64,000 nt of DNA from Adiantum capillus-veneris (Eukaryota > Streptophyta > Polypodiopsida > Polypodiales > Pteridaceae). The position numbers and the translations under genes were made by a program. Under the pieces are notes generated by a model. That model was not told where the DNA came from. It searched no databases and was given only the letters and a program-made list of their open reading frames with translations. Below are positions 1 to 10,408 of this stretch, piece by piece (within the stretch, counting starts at the first letter, position 1; each line of letters starts with the position of its first letter). The stretch spans positions 29,775,709-29,839,708 of the forward strand of contig CM043971.1 in assembly GCA_014529385.2 (NCBI GenBank), written 5' to 3'.

Positions 1-178
1 CACAAATGGATCCAAGCACACAACAAGCCTAAACTAGTAAGCTCAAAGATGACGATGGTGTGTCACTCACCGCTCTACCGTTGTTTTATGGAGGATTCCT
101 TGTCGCGAAGAAGAGGGAGATGCCGCTACGTTGCGCTCAACCGCCTCGCCGTCGTCATGCCGCCGCAATGCTCGATCG

Positions 179-226
<48 letters not shown>

Positions 227-531
227 TACACACACACACAAGGAGATGAAGAAGAAGAAGATGGAGATAGAGCAAGAGCACTCTTCAATTGCACAAATGA
301 GAGAATGAATGAATTTTAGGTTTAGTTGACTTTTATATGAGCTCACCCCATTCACACTTGGGCGCCCATGCTTAGCCAACTAATCCCTTGAATGTTCCAG
401 TTAGAGTGCACCTCTCATCGGCGATCACTCTTACTCTTTTCCTATTGGACCGACAAGCCTGGTACCTGACTCTACCAAGTAAATAATACAACGTCCATCG
501 TAGGTGATATGGTGTCCGTGAGCCGTGAGGG
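1..531. other. Left-edge noncoding stretch
   Basis: No coding signal recognised. It contains the CT/CA microsatellite at 181-241. Open frames here are created by the microsatellite (poly Ser-Leu or Arg-Glu) and are not genes. Confidence 0.5.
181..241. repeat. (CT)n microsatellite followed by (CA)n
   Basis: An uninterrupted CT run of about 43 bp at 181-223 is followed by a short CA run to about 241. Similar CT/GA runs recur at 22851-22940 and 48892-48933. Confidence 0.95.
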
Positions 532-1317
532 TTAACATGGCTTAACTAGAGAAGAGGAGAGGATGAAATCTCTTTCATTGCTAGGGAGAAGGGGGTAGTT
601 CAAAATCATAGAGGTGAGGAGGTAGGCAACAAAGGCTAGAGGAGGGGAAGAAATTTTGGAGTAGGTAGAGGGGTCCATGAGGTGACGAAGGGCTTCTTTT
701 TCATACCAATCTTTGGAGAGGACAATGGGACCAAGGTTTTTATCCACGGGTTTGATAACAATGTTTTGGTTATTTCTTAAGGAAGATAGGGCATTCATGA
801 AAAAAGGTTTGGTGTGGAAAGGAGGAAAAAAAGAGAGAAGAGAATTGAGGAGAGTGAACACATGTTTGAATGCCAAGTTTAGAGTGGAGGAAGGCAAAGG
901 TGGATTCCAAGCGGGTTTGGGAATAGACAGAGAGAGGATAGAGGGAGGGGAAGAGTTTTTAAAAAACAATCTAAGATGGAAGTTTCTTTTGAAATTAGAG
1001 TAGCCTTTAAGTATTGAATTCGGAGGGGGTGGAGGAGAGGGAGGGATATAATTGAGCCCAAGACCTAGGAGTTTATGCTCGGAGGAAGAAAGGGAGTGAC
1101 TTGAGAGATTGTGTGAAGAGAGGTTTGTAATTTTGTGCTCAAGAGTGAAGATAGAAAGATTGCTTAGAACCAAAATTTTAAAGAGGTGAGGATTAGTTAG
1201 AGGAAGCCAAAATTTATGACGCTTTTTTCCCAAGTGGGAGGGATGGGGGAGGAGAGGGAAAGTACATGGAGGAGGGGTCCAAAGGTGAGGAAAAAGGGGG
1301 GGTTTTGGGAAGAGCAA
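532..1317 (-). pseudogene. Penelope-like RT, N-terminal part
   Basis: The 261-residue frame is rich in Pro, Ser and Leu. It contains NIVIKPVDKNLGPIVLSKDW followed by a YEKEALRHLMDPSTY stretch, the N-terminal hallmark of Penelope-like RTs (usually a 'KADKGG..VVL....Y' block followed by 'Q L.D..TY'). The frame stops soon after the NERDFIL segment, before the 'PKIHK' and catalytic blocks expected next. It is therefore a truncated half, whose continuation lies in opposite orientation at 3118-3718. Confidence 0.7.
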
Positions 1318-1345
1318 GTGGACCCAAAGGTAGGGTGCTCTAGCC

Positions 1346-2542
1346 CTAGTTCGTCCTCCTCCATTGCAAGTTTTTTGAGCCTTTGCGTAGGCTCAACTTG
1401 GGATGTAGAGGCTTGGTTTGGGGCAAGCAGGAGGGTATGGGGGAAGGAGAATTGAGCGGGTAGTTGGGAGTTTGGAGAAGAGAGGGTAAGTGAGAAGGGT
1501 TGCTAGAGGAGGGAGAGGGAATTTTTGGAGTGTTTAAAATGTGGAGATTACAAGAGGGGGAGGAGTGGCGGGGGTAAAAAGTAGGCGGGGAGGTTTTGGG
1601 TTTCTTAAATGGTTGTCGAGTGAATTCCTTATGGGAATTTTTTGCCAAGTAAGGGTTTGGTTTGGAAGGTTTGGATTGGAAGGAGGGAGGCTTTGGGTGG
1701 GTAGCATGGTGAGGGCGCTTGGAAAAAGAGGGTTTGAGAGGAGGTGAGAGGAGCTTTTCCATTTGGGTGGTGACCTCGTGATGCACCAATTCACCCACTG
1801 TTTCCTCTTTAGGTAGGGATTCCACCTCTTCTACAAGAGAGATTTGTGATCTCTTCCTAGCACTATGAGCCGCCATGCTCAAGGAAGAGGCCAAGTGAGT
1901 TTGAAGAATTTCATTTTGTAGGAGTGCATCAAACTCGTTGAGGGAAGTTTGTTTCCAAAAAAGGAGTTGGTTGGCCCAAGCCGAAGGTAGCACTCTAGGG
2001 AAGGAGATGGGTGCAAGTTTTTTAGTGAGTTCTAGAAGCCTCTCTTCCACAATGTCGTGGTAGTCATCAAAGCTTTTCTGAAGATTTTTTATGAGTAAAG
2101 TTTGGGCTTGGATGTATGCTTTAGTGCAATCTAGTTGAAATTGTATGTTTAGTGCCTCTAGCTTAGTGCTTAAAAGCGCTTGTGCATGAATGCCTTCCAA
2201 GGCAAGACGAGGGGTTTTCATACAAAGACTATGAGGGGCCTTTTGGTTAGCGTGAAGGTTTTGAAGGTACGTGAGATGGGATTTGGCTTTGTTAAGCTTG
2301 AGATTGACGGCTTTAAATTCCTCCAAATAAAGGGATACAATTTTGTTGAATTCCAAGGGTTTCTCTATGGCGGGTACGATAAGGAGGGACGGTGGATAGG
2401 GAGAAAGATTCGAAGAGTTAGCGGAGAGAGATCCAAAGAAAGAGGGGAAGGTAAGGGGGGGATTAGTGAAGATGCCACTTTGAGGAAAATTGGAGAGTAT
2501 ACCGCCTTGGTTTGGGTAGGTAGGAGGAACTCGTAAAGACAT
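1346..2542 (-). CDS. Penelope-like element ORF1 (coiled-coil protein)
   Basis: A 398-residue open frame with no internal stop. A helical, Leu/Lys/Glu-rich stretch (about residues 60-260, heptad-like, e.g. LEEFKAVNLKLNKAKSHLTY) suggests a coiled coil. It is followed by a basic Pro/Ser-rich tail with many PKPPSF/PSP motifs. It lies directly upstream of, and in the same orientation as, the RT N-terminal half, so it is likely the element's ORF1, perhaps RNA-binding. No catalytic motif is recognised. The start used is the first ATG in the frame; the short Pro/Ser/Thr-rich frame at 2558-2953 immediately upstream may be its true N-terminus after a frameshift. Confidence 0.5.
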   Translation of the reverse strand: MSLRVPPTYPNQGGILSNFPQSGIFTNPPLTFPSFFGSLSANSSNLSPYPPSLLIVPAIEKPLEFNKIVSLYLEEFKAVNLKLNKAKSHLTYLQNLHANQKAPHSLCMKTPRLALEGIHAQALLSTKLEALNIQFQLDCTKAYIQAQTLLIKNLQKSFDDYHDIVEERLLELTKKLAPISFPRVLPSAWANQLLFWKQTSLNEFDALLQNEILQTHLASSLSMAAHSARKRSQISLVEEVESLPKEETVGELVHHEVTTQMEKLLSPPLKPSFSKRPHHATHPKPPSFQSKPSKPNPYLAKNSHKEFTRQPFKKPKTSPPTFYPRHSSPSCNLHILNTPKIPSPSSSNPSHLPSLLQTPNYPLNSPSPIPSCLPQTKPLHPKLSLRKGSKNLQWRRTN

Positions 2543-2557
2543 TCTTGGAAGAACTAG

Positions 2558-2953
2558 CTAAACCGGGTGAGTAAAAAGGGATGGGTTATCTTTGCCGCGG
2601 TTGTTGGTAGAAGGAATAGAGAGTTGGTCGAGATCCTCGATTGGTAAATTAGCGGTGAGTCCCAAGATTTCCTCCGGATTAAACAAAGTCTTTTTAGACG
2701 AGGTAATGGGGGGGGGGGTTGAGGTTAGCATTGGAGTGGTTAGGTTTGAAGAGGGAGGGTTGATGGGGCTAGTCGCCGAGACGAAGCCAGGAAAGGAAGC
2801 CACGTCAACGGGTGGGGTGTTATGGTTTTGGGAAACTGCAAAGGGGGAGGGTGCAAGATCCACAGAACGAAAGTCGGAGGTTTCGTCCATGACCATAGCC
2901 GTGGGAACAACGGCCAAGGACAAGGTGGAGGAAAGAGGAGGGAGAGTAGCCAT
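2558..2953 (-). CDS. Short Pro/Ser/Thr-rich ORF upstream of element ORF1
   Basis: A 131-residue frame, low in complexity (many P, S, T), ending 15 bp before the start of the 1346-2542 frame. It includes an acidic stretch FNPEEILGLTANLPIEDLD. It may be the N-terminal part of ORF1 separated by a frameshift, or a separate leader ORF. No domain is recognised. Confidence 0.35.
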   Translation of the reverse strand: MATLPPLSSTLSLAVVPTAMVMDETSDFRSVDLAPSPFAVSQNHNTPPVDVASFPGFVSATSPINPPSSNLTTPMLTSTPPPITSSKKTLFNPEEILGLTANLPIEDLDQLSIPSTNNRGKDNPSLFTHPV

Positions 2954-2964
2954 CTCGGACTATC

Positions 2965-3115
2965 GCTGACTTGCTGTTGCCGCCAATAAAGCGAGCAGGT
3001 ATTGACTAGCGTACTTGCTGCAGCCGTAGAGCGGGCAGGGCGGGGCGTATCCTTGCTGACTTGCTGTCGCCGCAAAGCGAGCAGGACTTGCCGCAGCCGC
3101 AGAGCGAGTAGGGTG
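2965..3115. repeat. GC-rich tandem array at inversion junction
   Basis: Roughly four imperfect copies of an ACTTGCTGYNGCCGCA..GCGAGCAGG-type unit lie exactly between the inverted 5' half and the forward 3' half of the Penelope-like element. The array probably derives from the element's 5' untranslated or pseudo-LTR region. Confidence 0.7.
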
Positions 3116-3117
3116 CT

Positions 3118-3718
3118 AGCCTCTCTCATCCTCAATCATCACTATCTCTCTTTCAAAGGAGAAGTTTGGCATCAAACCAAAGGCACAACAATGGGATCAA
3201 ATTTTGCAGTGGTATACGCTTGCCTTTTCCTTTGTTCCCTGGAAGAAGGCATGAAGCTACTCACCTCCCCTTCCCTTCTTTATTTCAAAAGCTTCATTGA
3301 CGATGCCTTTGGCATTTGGGATGGACTTGCTTCTTGTTTAAAAAAGCTTCTTCAAAGCTATGGACATCCTCTCCAAGAACATATCAAAATCTCTTCTTCC
3401 ATCTCCTCTCAAGAGGCTTTTATTTTGGATATCCACTTCTTCAAAGGATCCTCATTTGCAACCTTCGGTATACTTGATTCACAATGTCACCAAAAAAGCC
3501 TCAACTCCTACAACTACATCCCTTGGCAGTCTTGGCATCCAACACACCAAAAAATTGCTTTCATCCTTTCAGAATTCAAAAGATACATTGTCCGGGAAAG
3601 CTCTCTTTCGGGCTTCATCACTATTCGCAACCTCTTCTATACAAGGCTTAGAGCAAAAGGCTATCCCCCCTCCCTTTTGGAAGCTTGCTTCCTTTTTGTT
3701 TCTTATGAAGTAAAGTAA
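3118..3718 (+). pseudogene. Penelope-like RT, catalytic and C-terminal part
   Basis: The frame shows the ordered C-terminal blocks of Penelope-like RTs: VWHQTKGTTMGSNFAV (Q..GT.MG), YFKSFIDDAFGIW (catalytic Y.DD-type box, here FIDD), a FILDI block, and a Lys/Tyr/Arg-rich HPTHQKIAFILSEFKRYI segment followed by RLRAKGYPPSLLEACF. These are exactly the blocks missing from the oppositely oriented N-terminal half. Weak homology continues to about 3900 through stops (NLSRTINKPLTKLL-like). No GIY-YIG endonuclease can be read between 3718 and 4286. Confidence 0.72.
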
Positions 3719-4285
3719 GACCATCTCTACTTCATAAAATACATAGAACCAAGCGTTCACCAACCATTGTAAAAATTCCCTTCTCTCCCCTTACCCGCAC
3801 TCTAAACCTCTCCCGCACCATCAACAAACCCCTCACTAAGCTTCTCAAAAATGATCCCGAGCTCACACACCTTTCCAAACCTATCGTGTGTTAGCTCAAT
3901 GCTCCAAACCTTGGCACCCTCCTCTTCCTAAAACCCGACCCTACCTAACCTAACCTTGATATCCTCTCCTCCACAAACTCCTCCACCCATTTTATTTTCC
4001 CTAAACCTCTTCCAAACCTTTTTTCATAGAGGGCTCATTTAACATTGATCGACTAGCCTTTTTTCAAGGCCCTCATTAACTTTAAATAGCCCCTAAGTGA
4101 CTTGTACTCCCTTCTTTTACTTCCCACCTAAAAATCTTTTCCCACCCTTTTTTGCATGTACCCCCTACATTTAAAGAGGAATTACTCACCTTCCAAACTA
4201 GTCTCTCCTCCCTAACTATGGTACTTTGTATAGGTTTTTGAACCATGACTCCCTACTTATACCCCTTCCTCCCTCCCTTTTGTTT

Positions 4286-4325
4286 GCACCACTGATGAGC
4301 TAATATAGCAAAACGCGTTTGGTGT
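4286..4325 (+). ncRNA. Degenerate type I hammerhead ribozyme
   Basis: Stem I is GCACCA (4286-4291) with TGGTGT (4320-4325), five Watson-Crick pairs and one wobble. The core CTGATGA is at 4292-4298. Stem II is GCT/AGC (4299-4301 with 4307-4309) and a 5-nt loop. The second core stretch is AAAA (4310-4313) where GAAA is expected. Minimal stem III is the palindrome ACGCGT (4313-4318), with predicted cleavage after T4319. A tiny, self-complementary stem III is typical of hammerheads in Penelope-like elements, which act as dimers. The catalytic G12 is replaced by A, so this copy is predicted to be inactive or very slow. Confidence 0.7.
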
Positions 4326-4438
4326 AGACTCTTGTGTAGTTCCTCTTCTGCCCCCCCCCCCCCTTTCTCCCTTCTCCCATCTTTTGCTATTACCCTTGTG
4401 TCGGAAGCAAGTTTCGCTCGCCATGAGTTATATTTTTT

Positions 4439-5667
4439 TTAATATTTATATTTACCTTCGTAAACTCCCTTCTCCTTGGACTTATTGTTGTTGTTGTTGG
4501 AATAGCCTTGGTAAGAATTTTGGGCATTGGGTTTCCTCTTGGGATCACTTTTGTCTTTATTTTCCATGGGCTTGACATTTCGTCTAGCCCTTGTTGGAAA
4601 TTGATGCGCAAAGCAACCATGGTGTGGTGGATTACTGCTGTGATAGAATGAGGCCGTTGAGAGTTGACATACTCGGCCATCTCTTTGGACAATCCTGCAC
4701 AGAATTGTTTCTTTTGCACAACAATAGCCTTGAGATGTAAGCCCAAAAATTGTCCACATATTTGTGGATAGACTCATGAGAGAGAAGCCTCAAACTCTGC
4801 CATTTGGTGAGTACTTTGTCCTTTGCATCACTTGCAAGGAATTGCTTCATGATGGAAACTCGTAGAGTTTTCCATGTCTTTGGGGCTTCACCATTGCCAC
4901 GAAGGCTAGCCCACTATTGACGAGCTGATTTTTTGGAAGTGCATAGCTACATGGTGTAGCTTGGAGGACTCCGTGAAGCCCTCGTCTCCAACGGCCGCAT
5001 CAAATTGATGGATGAAGGCCAATTCTTTGTCGGTAGCACCAAAGGTGTCATCATAGGTGAGAAAAGAGATACTCTTTCCTCCCTCTTTGAAGTTCTTTAG
5101 CTTTTGTGACCTTCGCCATGCAGGGTAAGATTTGCGATGTCCTTCCCTCTTGTATTCTCTAGGAGAATAGCCATAGCTTTCATCGATAGAGAAGGAAGGT
5201 GAAGAAGCAGGAGAAGAGGGTGACCTCTTTCTTGCCCATTTCTTCCTTTGTTTCCTCTCTTCCCTTTTGGAGTGACGAGGAGAAGGACTATGGGTTAACC
5301 ATTTCCTCTTGGGAGGAGTTGGCGATCGTTTAGTCCGCCTTCTTCGTGGAGCCACATCTCCGGAGGAATTTAGGGATTCATTACTTTCTTAATCTTTGGA
5401 TTCCTCCTCTCGTAGTATGGGAGAGAGTCTTCTTTTGGGGGTCTCATCAAGAGGCCTCGTAAGCTCTCTCTCCTCTTGGAGAAGAAAGGAAATCCCATAA
5501 GCATGAAGTTGTTGAGTAACTTTGGCTTGCAAAGCTGGGTTGCCCATAGCTTGTTGCAACCTAGTGACAAGATAATTAACAAACATGGGGGCATCATCAT
5601 TAGCACCTTCATGTGCAAAATCAAAGCTACCAATGTTCATTCTACTCTCTGGGTTATTGTCAGCCAC
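4439..5667 (-). pseudogene. Ty3/gypsy gag remnant
   Basis: Successive minus-strand frames (about 5667-5370, 5355-4906, 4850-4439) make up one retrotransposon gag broken by frameshifts and stops. Reading along it there is an N-terminal MADNNPESRMNIGSFDF, a basic Arg/Ser/Lys-rich segment, a gag core (FIHQFDAAVGDEGFTESSKL; FLASDAKDKVLTKWQSLRLL) and an Asn/Lys-rich tail. The left end is cut off near the end of the Penelope-like element, so no protease or pol follows. The LTR and primer-binding site at 6060-7741 belong to the same element. Confidence 0.7.
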
Positions 5668-6059
5668 GTTACTTAAACTTATGTGTCTACTTAGTGTATG
5701 CTTTGGCCCTTCAAAACCTTAGTCGCTACTCCTCTTAGCCTTTGAAAATAGGCCTTAAGTATCTACACCCACGGATTGAATTGGTTAATTATAGAGAGTA
5801 GTGGAGTGTCTAACATAGCGAAGTTGTTGAGGGATAGCTCCTTTCGGACTTCTTATGGCTCAATAATGGTAAAGCTGTAGGCAAGTCTAAAAAGACTCCA
5901 TTATTAAGACCAAAGCTCCCGAGGTGTGCACCATATCCCACATAGTGGGCTCAACAAAACCAACAATAGATCCCAGTCCCACTTACCCTAATATAATTAA
6001 CAAAATCAACCATTAATAGGCTACTTAAGGACCTCTCTTCTTAAGTAAGAAAAGAGAAA

Positions 6060-6078
6060 CCAAATGCTCTGATATCAA
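6060..6078 (-). promoter_or_regulatory. LTR-retrotransposon primer-binding site (tRNA-iMet type)
   Basis: The minus strand reads TTGATATCAGAGCATTTGG next to the inner LTR end. The common plant initiator-Met primer-binding site is TGGTATCAGAGC, so the match is good with a changed start. Confidence 0.65.
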
Positions 6079-7741
6079 TGTAATGGAAATGGCCTATGAA
6101 CTTTGAGAGTAGCGGAATCAGTAAATTAGATGAAGCACTTTTGTGAGATTATTTTGTGAGCATAGCGGGTGAACTTAATTGGTGGTAGCAACATAAACAT
6201 AGTACTTAGTTAACTTGACATGAACAATACTTTTGCAAGAGAGAGAGTTTAGAGAACATGACAACAATTGAGGACCAAATTCATACGGAGCCGGTACCCC
6301 CTCCAATAGGCATTTGTATTATAGTTTCTCCCATCAAGAGAGACTTGGTACAATACAATCTTTGTGTTCCTTGTGACCTTGGTGATGCAATGAAGATGGA
6401 AAGCTTCATGCATCACAAGCATAACATAAACTTTGTAGAAAGCATTAACTATCCCAAGCCTCAGTCCCAAGGCCTCAAACACCTTCGAAGGTGGAGAGAG
6501 CTAGCGGGGAATGAGAATAGGGAAGAGGAAGAAGAAACATTCAGAAGGAGAAAGAAATAGTTCCTCACTTATCGTCACTCTTCTTGTTAGCATACGTAAT
6601 AGCATAGTAATGAAGATGGAGAAGATGGCAAGCTTAAGCATTGAAGCATGGCTCTTGGTTGAATTTGCATTCCATAGCCAAGAGCGTTGGTGTAGGCTCT
6701 CACTTCTCACAAGCTTGGAGAAGGAGGTGGAGTTTCTTAACTTTCACCAAGTGAGAATCATATACACCACAAAATGAGTGTGTGTGTGTGGTGTATACCC
6801 CCCCAGCACCCCCCTTGCTTGCTTGGGGTGAGTTCTAGCCTTTCCACATGCTTCAAACTCATTGGACCCCTCTCCCCCTAGCCAATCACATGCAACATGC
6901 ATTCAAGTACATGGGTAGTCTTTGGACAAGTGTCCTCCTTACCCCTTAGAGAGAGAGAGAGCTTGAAAATATCTAGATATTTGTTGGATGGAACTAGAAG
7001 CTCATTGGACCCCTCTTTAGCCCAACCAATAGCATTCAAGCACACCATGTGGCTAAGCATAGGGAGAGTTTGACATGTGTCCCATGTGCCCCTTGTGAAA
7101 AAGGGTGCCCTTTGGGTGAGTGGGAGGTTAAGTCAAATATTCCCCTAACTTTGGGACATTCCCCCTCCTTTGTAGGGTCTCTTTTTGACTCAAGTACCTT
7201 ACCCCCCATGCATGGGAAGCTTCTCAAGCACCTTCCTCATTAAGCACGACAAGCACCTCAAGCACCTTAGTCATCAAGCACGACAAGCACCTCAAGCACC
7301 TTATGACAAGCACCTCAAGCTTAGTTCGGGTTCCCACCTCAAGCTCATCCCTAGCTTGCCTAAGGTCAAAGGACTTTTAACACTAACTATGGGAGGTCTT
7401 TAACGAAGCTAACCCTAAGGTCTTTTAAGCTCCATTAGATGCACGTTTCTCTTTGATAGACTACCTCCTTTTGGACTCGTATTGAGATGTAACCATCTCT
7501 CCTCTTGGTCCTTTGTTGAGATAAGTCTAGAAGCACTTATTGCACATTTCTCTTTGGTAGACCGTCTCCTTTTGGACCCCTATTGAGATGCAACCATCTC
7601 TCATTTTGGTCCCTTGTTGAGATAGGTTTAGAAGCACATGTCTCTATTCTAACTCTTGTTCTCGTTTATTCTCCCACATTAAATGATCAGTTTAATATGA
7701 GAAAATCATTTGGGTAAAGTTAGACATCATATTTTATGACA
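6079..7741 (-). repeat. 5' LTR of minus-strand gypsy element
   Basis: The LTR is bounded inside by the primer-binding site (plus-strand TGTAATGG at 6079) and outside by ...TTATGACA at 7741. The right half is homologous to the LTR at 48440-49360: shared blocks include the CATGTGGCTAAGCATAGGGA region and the end CCCACATTAAATGATCAG. It contains short AAGCACCTCAAGCACCTT-type repeats (7230-7330) and a degenerate duplicated block at about 7440-7640. Small frames inside it are not genes. Confidence 0.65.
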
Positions 7742-7851
7742 TCGGCTTTGCTTGTTAGTTCATCAATGCCAACCCCCACATTCCATGGGTATCCATTACA
7801 ATTCCAAAAGCATATTTTCAATTGTAACTCGGTCTCATAGGTCACACATCC

Positions 7852-8791
7852 CTATTTGCTCGAGGGACTTGCCTCCTCCTTGGGCACATGAGAGATCTCC
7901 TTGTTTTTCTTATTCTTTTCCTCATATGCCTTGTGACGCATATTTTGTTGCTTAATAGTGCGATCTTCACATACAAAACATTTTGTATCCCTCAAATAGA
8001 TCCAACTATTATCAAGGATAATCTTTCGCTTGGTCTCATCTGGCATGGTGCATACAATTGGCCGTTCTCCCGAGCGAGGACCTCCTTGCTTCCCCACTCT
8101 ATGTGCTCCATAGACCATAATTTCGGACATGCAAAAGTGGCTTTGGAAGAAATCTTCGATAACAATGGCAAGAGAAGGAGGTGTCTCTAACTTCTCTTTG
8201 AAAATTCCACAATAACAATGTTCTTGGAACGTCGCTCCCTTCCTTCACCTCCTCCATATCCACATTCTCAACATTCTTTGTTTGAACCATAACTTGCATG
8301 AGTGAGAAATTAGAAACCACATTGCTACCACATACATCATCCCAAGACTTGTTTGTGCATACATTTTTTATGTCGCATATATCCCGGCTCATGGTGTCAT
8401 ATTTCTCCTCTTTCAATACATGGTCATGCTCTACTTTGCTCATCCGCTCCTTCAAAGCATTCAAGTCCACAAGAGAGTGTTTACATTACTTGGCTTCCTC
8501 TTCAAGTTGCATTAAATGTGTTGTTTGCATCTCAAGTGTCCTCTTGAGATTCTCATTCTCAACCACAAGTACCCTTAGTGTGCCATTCTCCATTGCAAGT
8601 GCTTGTAAGTCTTCGCCTTGTTTGTTTACGATCTCTTGTAATGATACCAAGTATGTCGTGATCATGGTTTTCAATGTCGTTGGTTGGGTGGTTGTGTTTC
8701 TATCTCCAGACCTAGGAGATTTTGGATCATTTTCCACAAATGTTATGAACCTTGTTGAAGAAGAAGAACCCTTGCAAGTGCCGGAAGACAT
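7852..8791 (-). pseudogene. Unidentified coiled-coil ORF remnant
   Basis: Three consecutive minus-strand frames (8791-8486, 8470-8099, 8130-7852) look like one broken reading frame. The first has a Ser/Thr-rich start, then a Leu/Glu-rich coiled coil (ENENLKRTLEMQTTHLMQLE). The second continues with NALKERMSKVEHDHVLKEEK. The third is basic and Cys-poor. No domain is recognised. It lies just outside a gypsy LTR and may be a retroelement accessory ORF rather than a host gene. Confidence 0.3.
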
Positions 8792-8829
8792 TGTATGTAA
8801 AATAAGAGATGAGAGTCAATTTTCTTGAA

Positions 8830-10408
8830 CCTGTTCACTTCGGTAATGTTGCTACAGAAACGACTTCCATAACTCTGAAAATTTCTGTCTTTACATCAAT
8901 CCGTAAGGGCTTCATGCTCTTAGATTGAGGCTATAGATCACCCAAATCGGAGTTTCGGATGAAGAAGTTATGATCAAAAGAGTGAACTGCTATCTACTAG
9001 GTGAAAAATTGGTTGCGTTTTTTGTTGAGAGAGAGAGAGAGAGAGAGATAATACCCATTGAAAAAAAGTGGGCGCCCTTAGAGCTTGCTCACCGCTCACT
9101 TGTAGTTGTTAATTGATGGGTGCATGGTCGAATAGTGGGGGTTGCAGCTCACTGAGTGTTGGCTATAGTTGGTAGGTTGTCTTCCACGGCCATTGGTTGT
9201 TGGTCACGGACAACCGTGCCACCCTACGGGCTGGTGGTTTGTCGGTTGCATGCAAAAGCAAATGCCATGCATGAGTCGGTTGTTGTCACCCTCCGTCGTA
9301 CGTAGCCTATTAGTTAGAGGTTGATGTTGTGCTTCTGTTTGTGGTGCCATCCCATACCCCCTACTGCTATTGACGTGGGGACAACTCTTGACTTTGTTGT
9401 TGTTGCTGCTCGCCTTCATTCTAGCAATGCCCCTCTCGATTGGGCATGGCTATTGGCGTTTGTCAGGCTTTAAGACTTCCTTTGCGAAGAAAGAAGAAAC
9501 TTAAAAAATCGTGGTTTGTTGGGATTAGGTCCCATGACGAAGAGTTCAAGAGGTCTTGAGTACATATCGCTACGTGCAACAATTTGTGACCCCGTTCAGC
9601 TAAAAAGATCACATGGCCCACCACTATATTGGCAGCAACTTGAAGGTCTCCTCATTGTCCTAAACATCGTGGACCCTGCCTCCTTGTTTCATCCCGTTCA
9701 GCTACGTCTTCTTTAGTTCATTATGGCACGAGGATGCTCAAAGGTGTGCATGCCGTTGACCGCACTGATGCATGCATCCATTTGACAAGAGAAGTCCCCT
9801 GTCGAAAATGCTGCTTGAATATGCTTGGTGCTTGACACGAGTAGAAACTACTCTTAATCAGCCAATGGCGCATCGACTTTAACGATCTTGATTAATTGAT
9901 AAAAATATGTAAAATACTTACCTCTTCTTCTTATGAACAACGATGGTGGAAGTGGGAAAACGATATAGGATTGTCGTCACCTCCATCTAAATGCAGCCGA
10001 AATCACTTTTGTAGCTTTGCAGACTCAGCAAAGCAACAAAAGTGATTTTGGCACACTCTACAAAGTTACAACTTTGCCGAATAGGCAAGGCTATGAGCCC
10101 GTTCAAGCCATTCACATCCCCACCTTGCTGAACTGTAGCCTTGCATGTGCCTGCCACATCTATATTTCACCTTAAATCTTGGGGATTGTTCACACGACGT
10201 TTGTCATTCTTTCACATACCCCGACCACTCTCTATTTCATTGCTTGAAAATGGCGACGTTAAACAATTCTCTATTGGGCTCTGTCATCGAGGCCTCAGTG
10301 CAGGGATCGTCTCGCCCAAGATGAAGAGGATCTAAGCATTTCACAGAGCTGGGTGGTTACTGTGCCGGCTGCTTAGAAGCTGAAGCCGTGTAGCTCGTGA
10401 CAGCAGCG
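8830..10408. other. Intergenic stretch upstream of the TM9SF gene
   Basis: No gene is recognised. It contains a short GA run at about 9026-9049. The proximal part must hold the promoter and 5' UTR of the gene starting at 10409, but I could not assign a TATA box or transcription start. Confidence 0.4.

Larger units (their letters stand above)
532..4365. mobile_element. Penelope-like retroelement with inverted 5' half
   Basis: The two halves of one reverse transcriptase lie in opposite orientations. The N-terminal part, with upstream ORFs, reads leftwards (2953 to 532). The part carrying the catalytic YxDD-type motif reads rightwards (3118-3718), followed by a hammerhead-like motif and a poly-C run near 4351-4364. 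The 5' end of the inverted half abuts the 3' half, which is the arrangement left by twin priming at integration. About 150 residues of the RT core seem to be missing between the halves. No GIY-YIG endonuclease is visible in either half, so an EN-lacking (Coprina/Athena-like) type is possible. Family assignment rests on motifs; outer ends were not mapped by target duplication. Confidence 0.7.

Noticed and set aside
49-379. Several overlapping frames in both strands at the left edge
   Set aside because: They are translations of the CT/CA microsatellite and overlap each other.
713-2969. Plus-strand frames at 713-1003, 2180-2536 and 2592-2969
   Set aside because: Antisense shadows of the Penelope-like element's minus-strand ORFs, with Gly/Glu/Arg-rich composition typical of antisense to Pro/Ser-rich coding.
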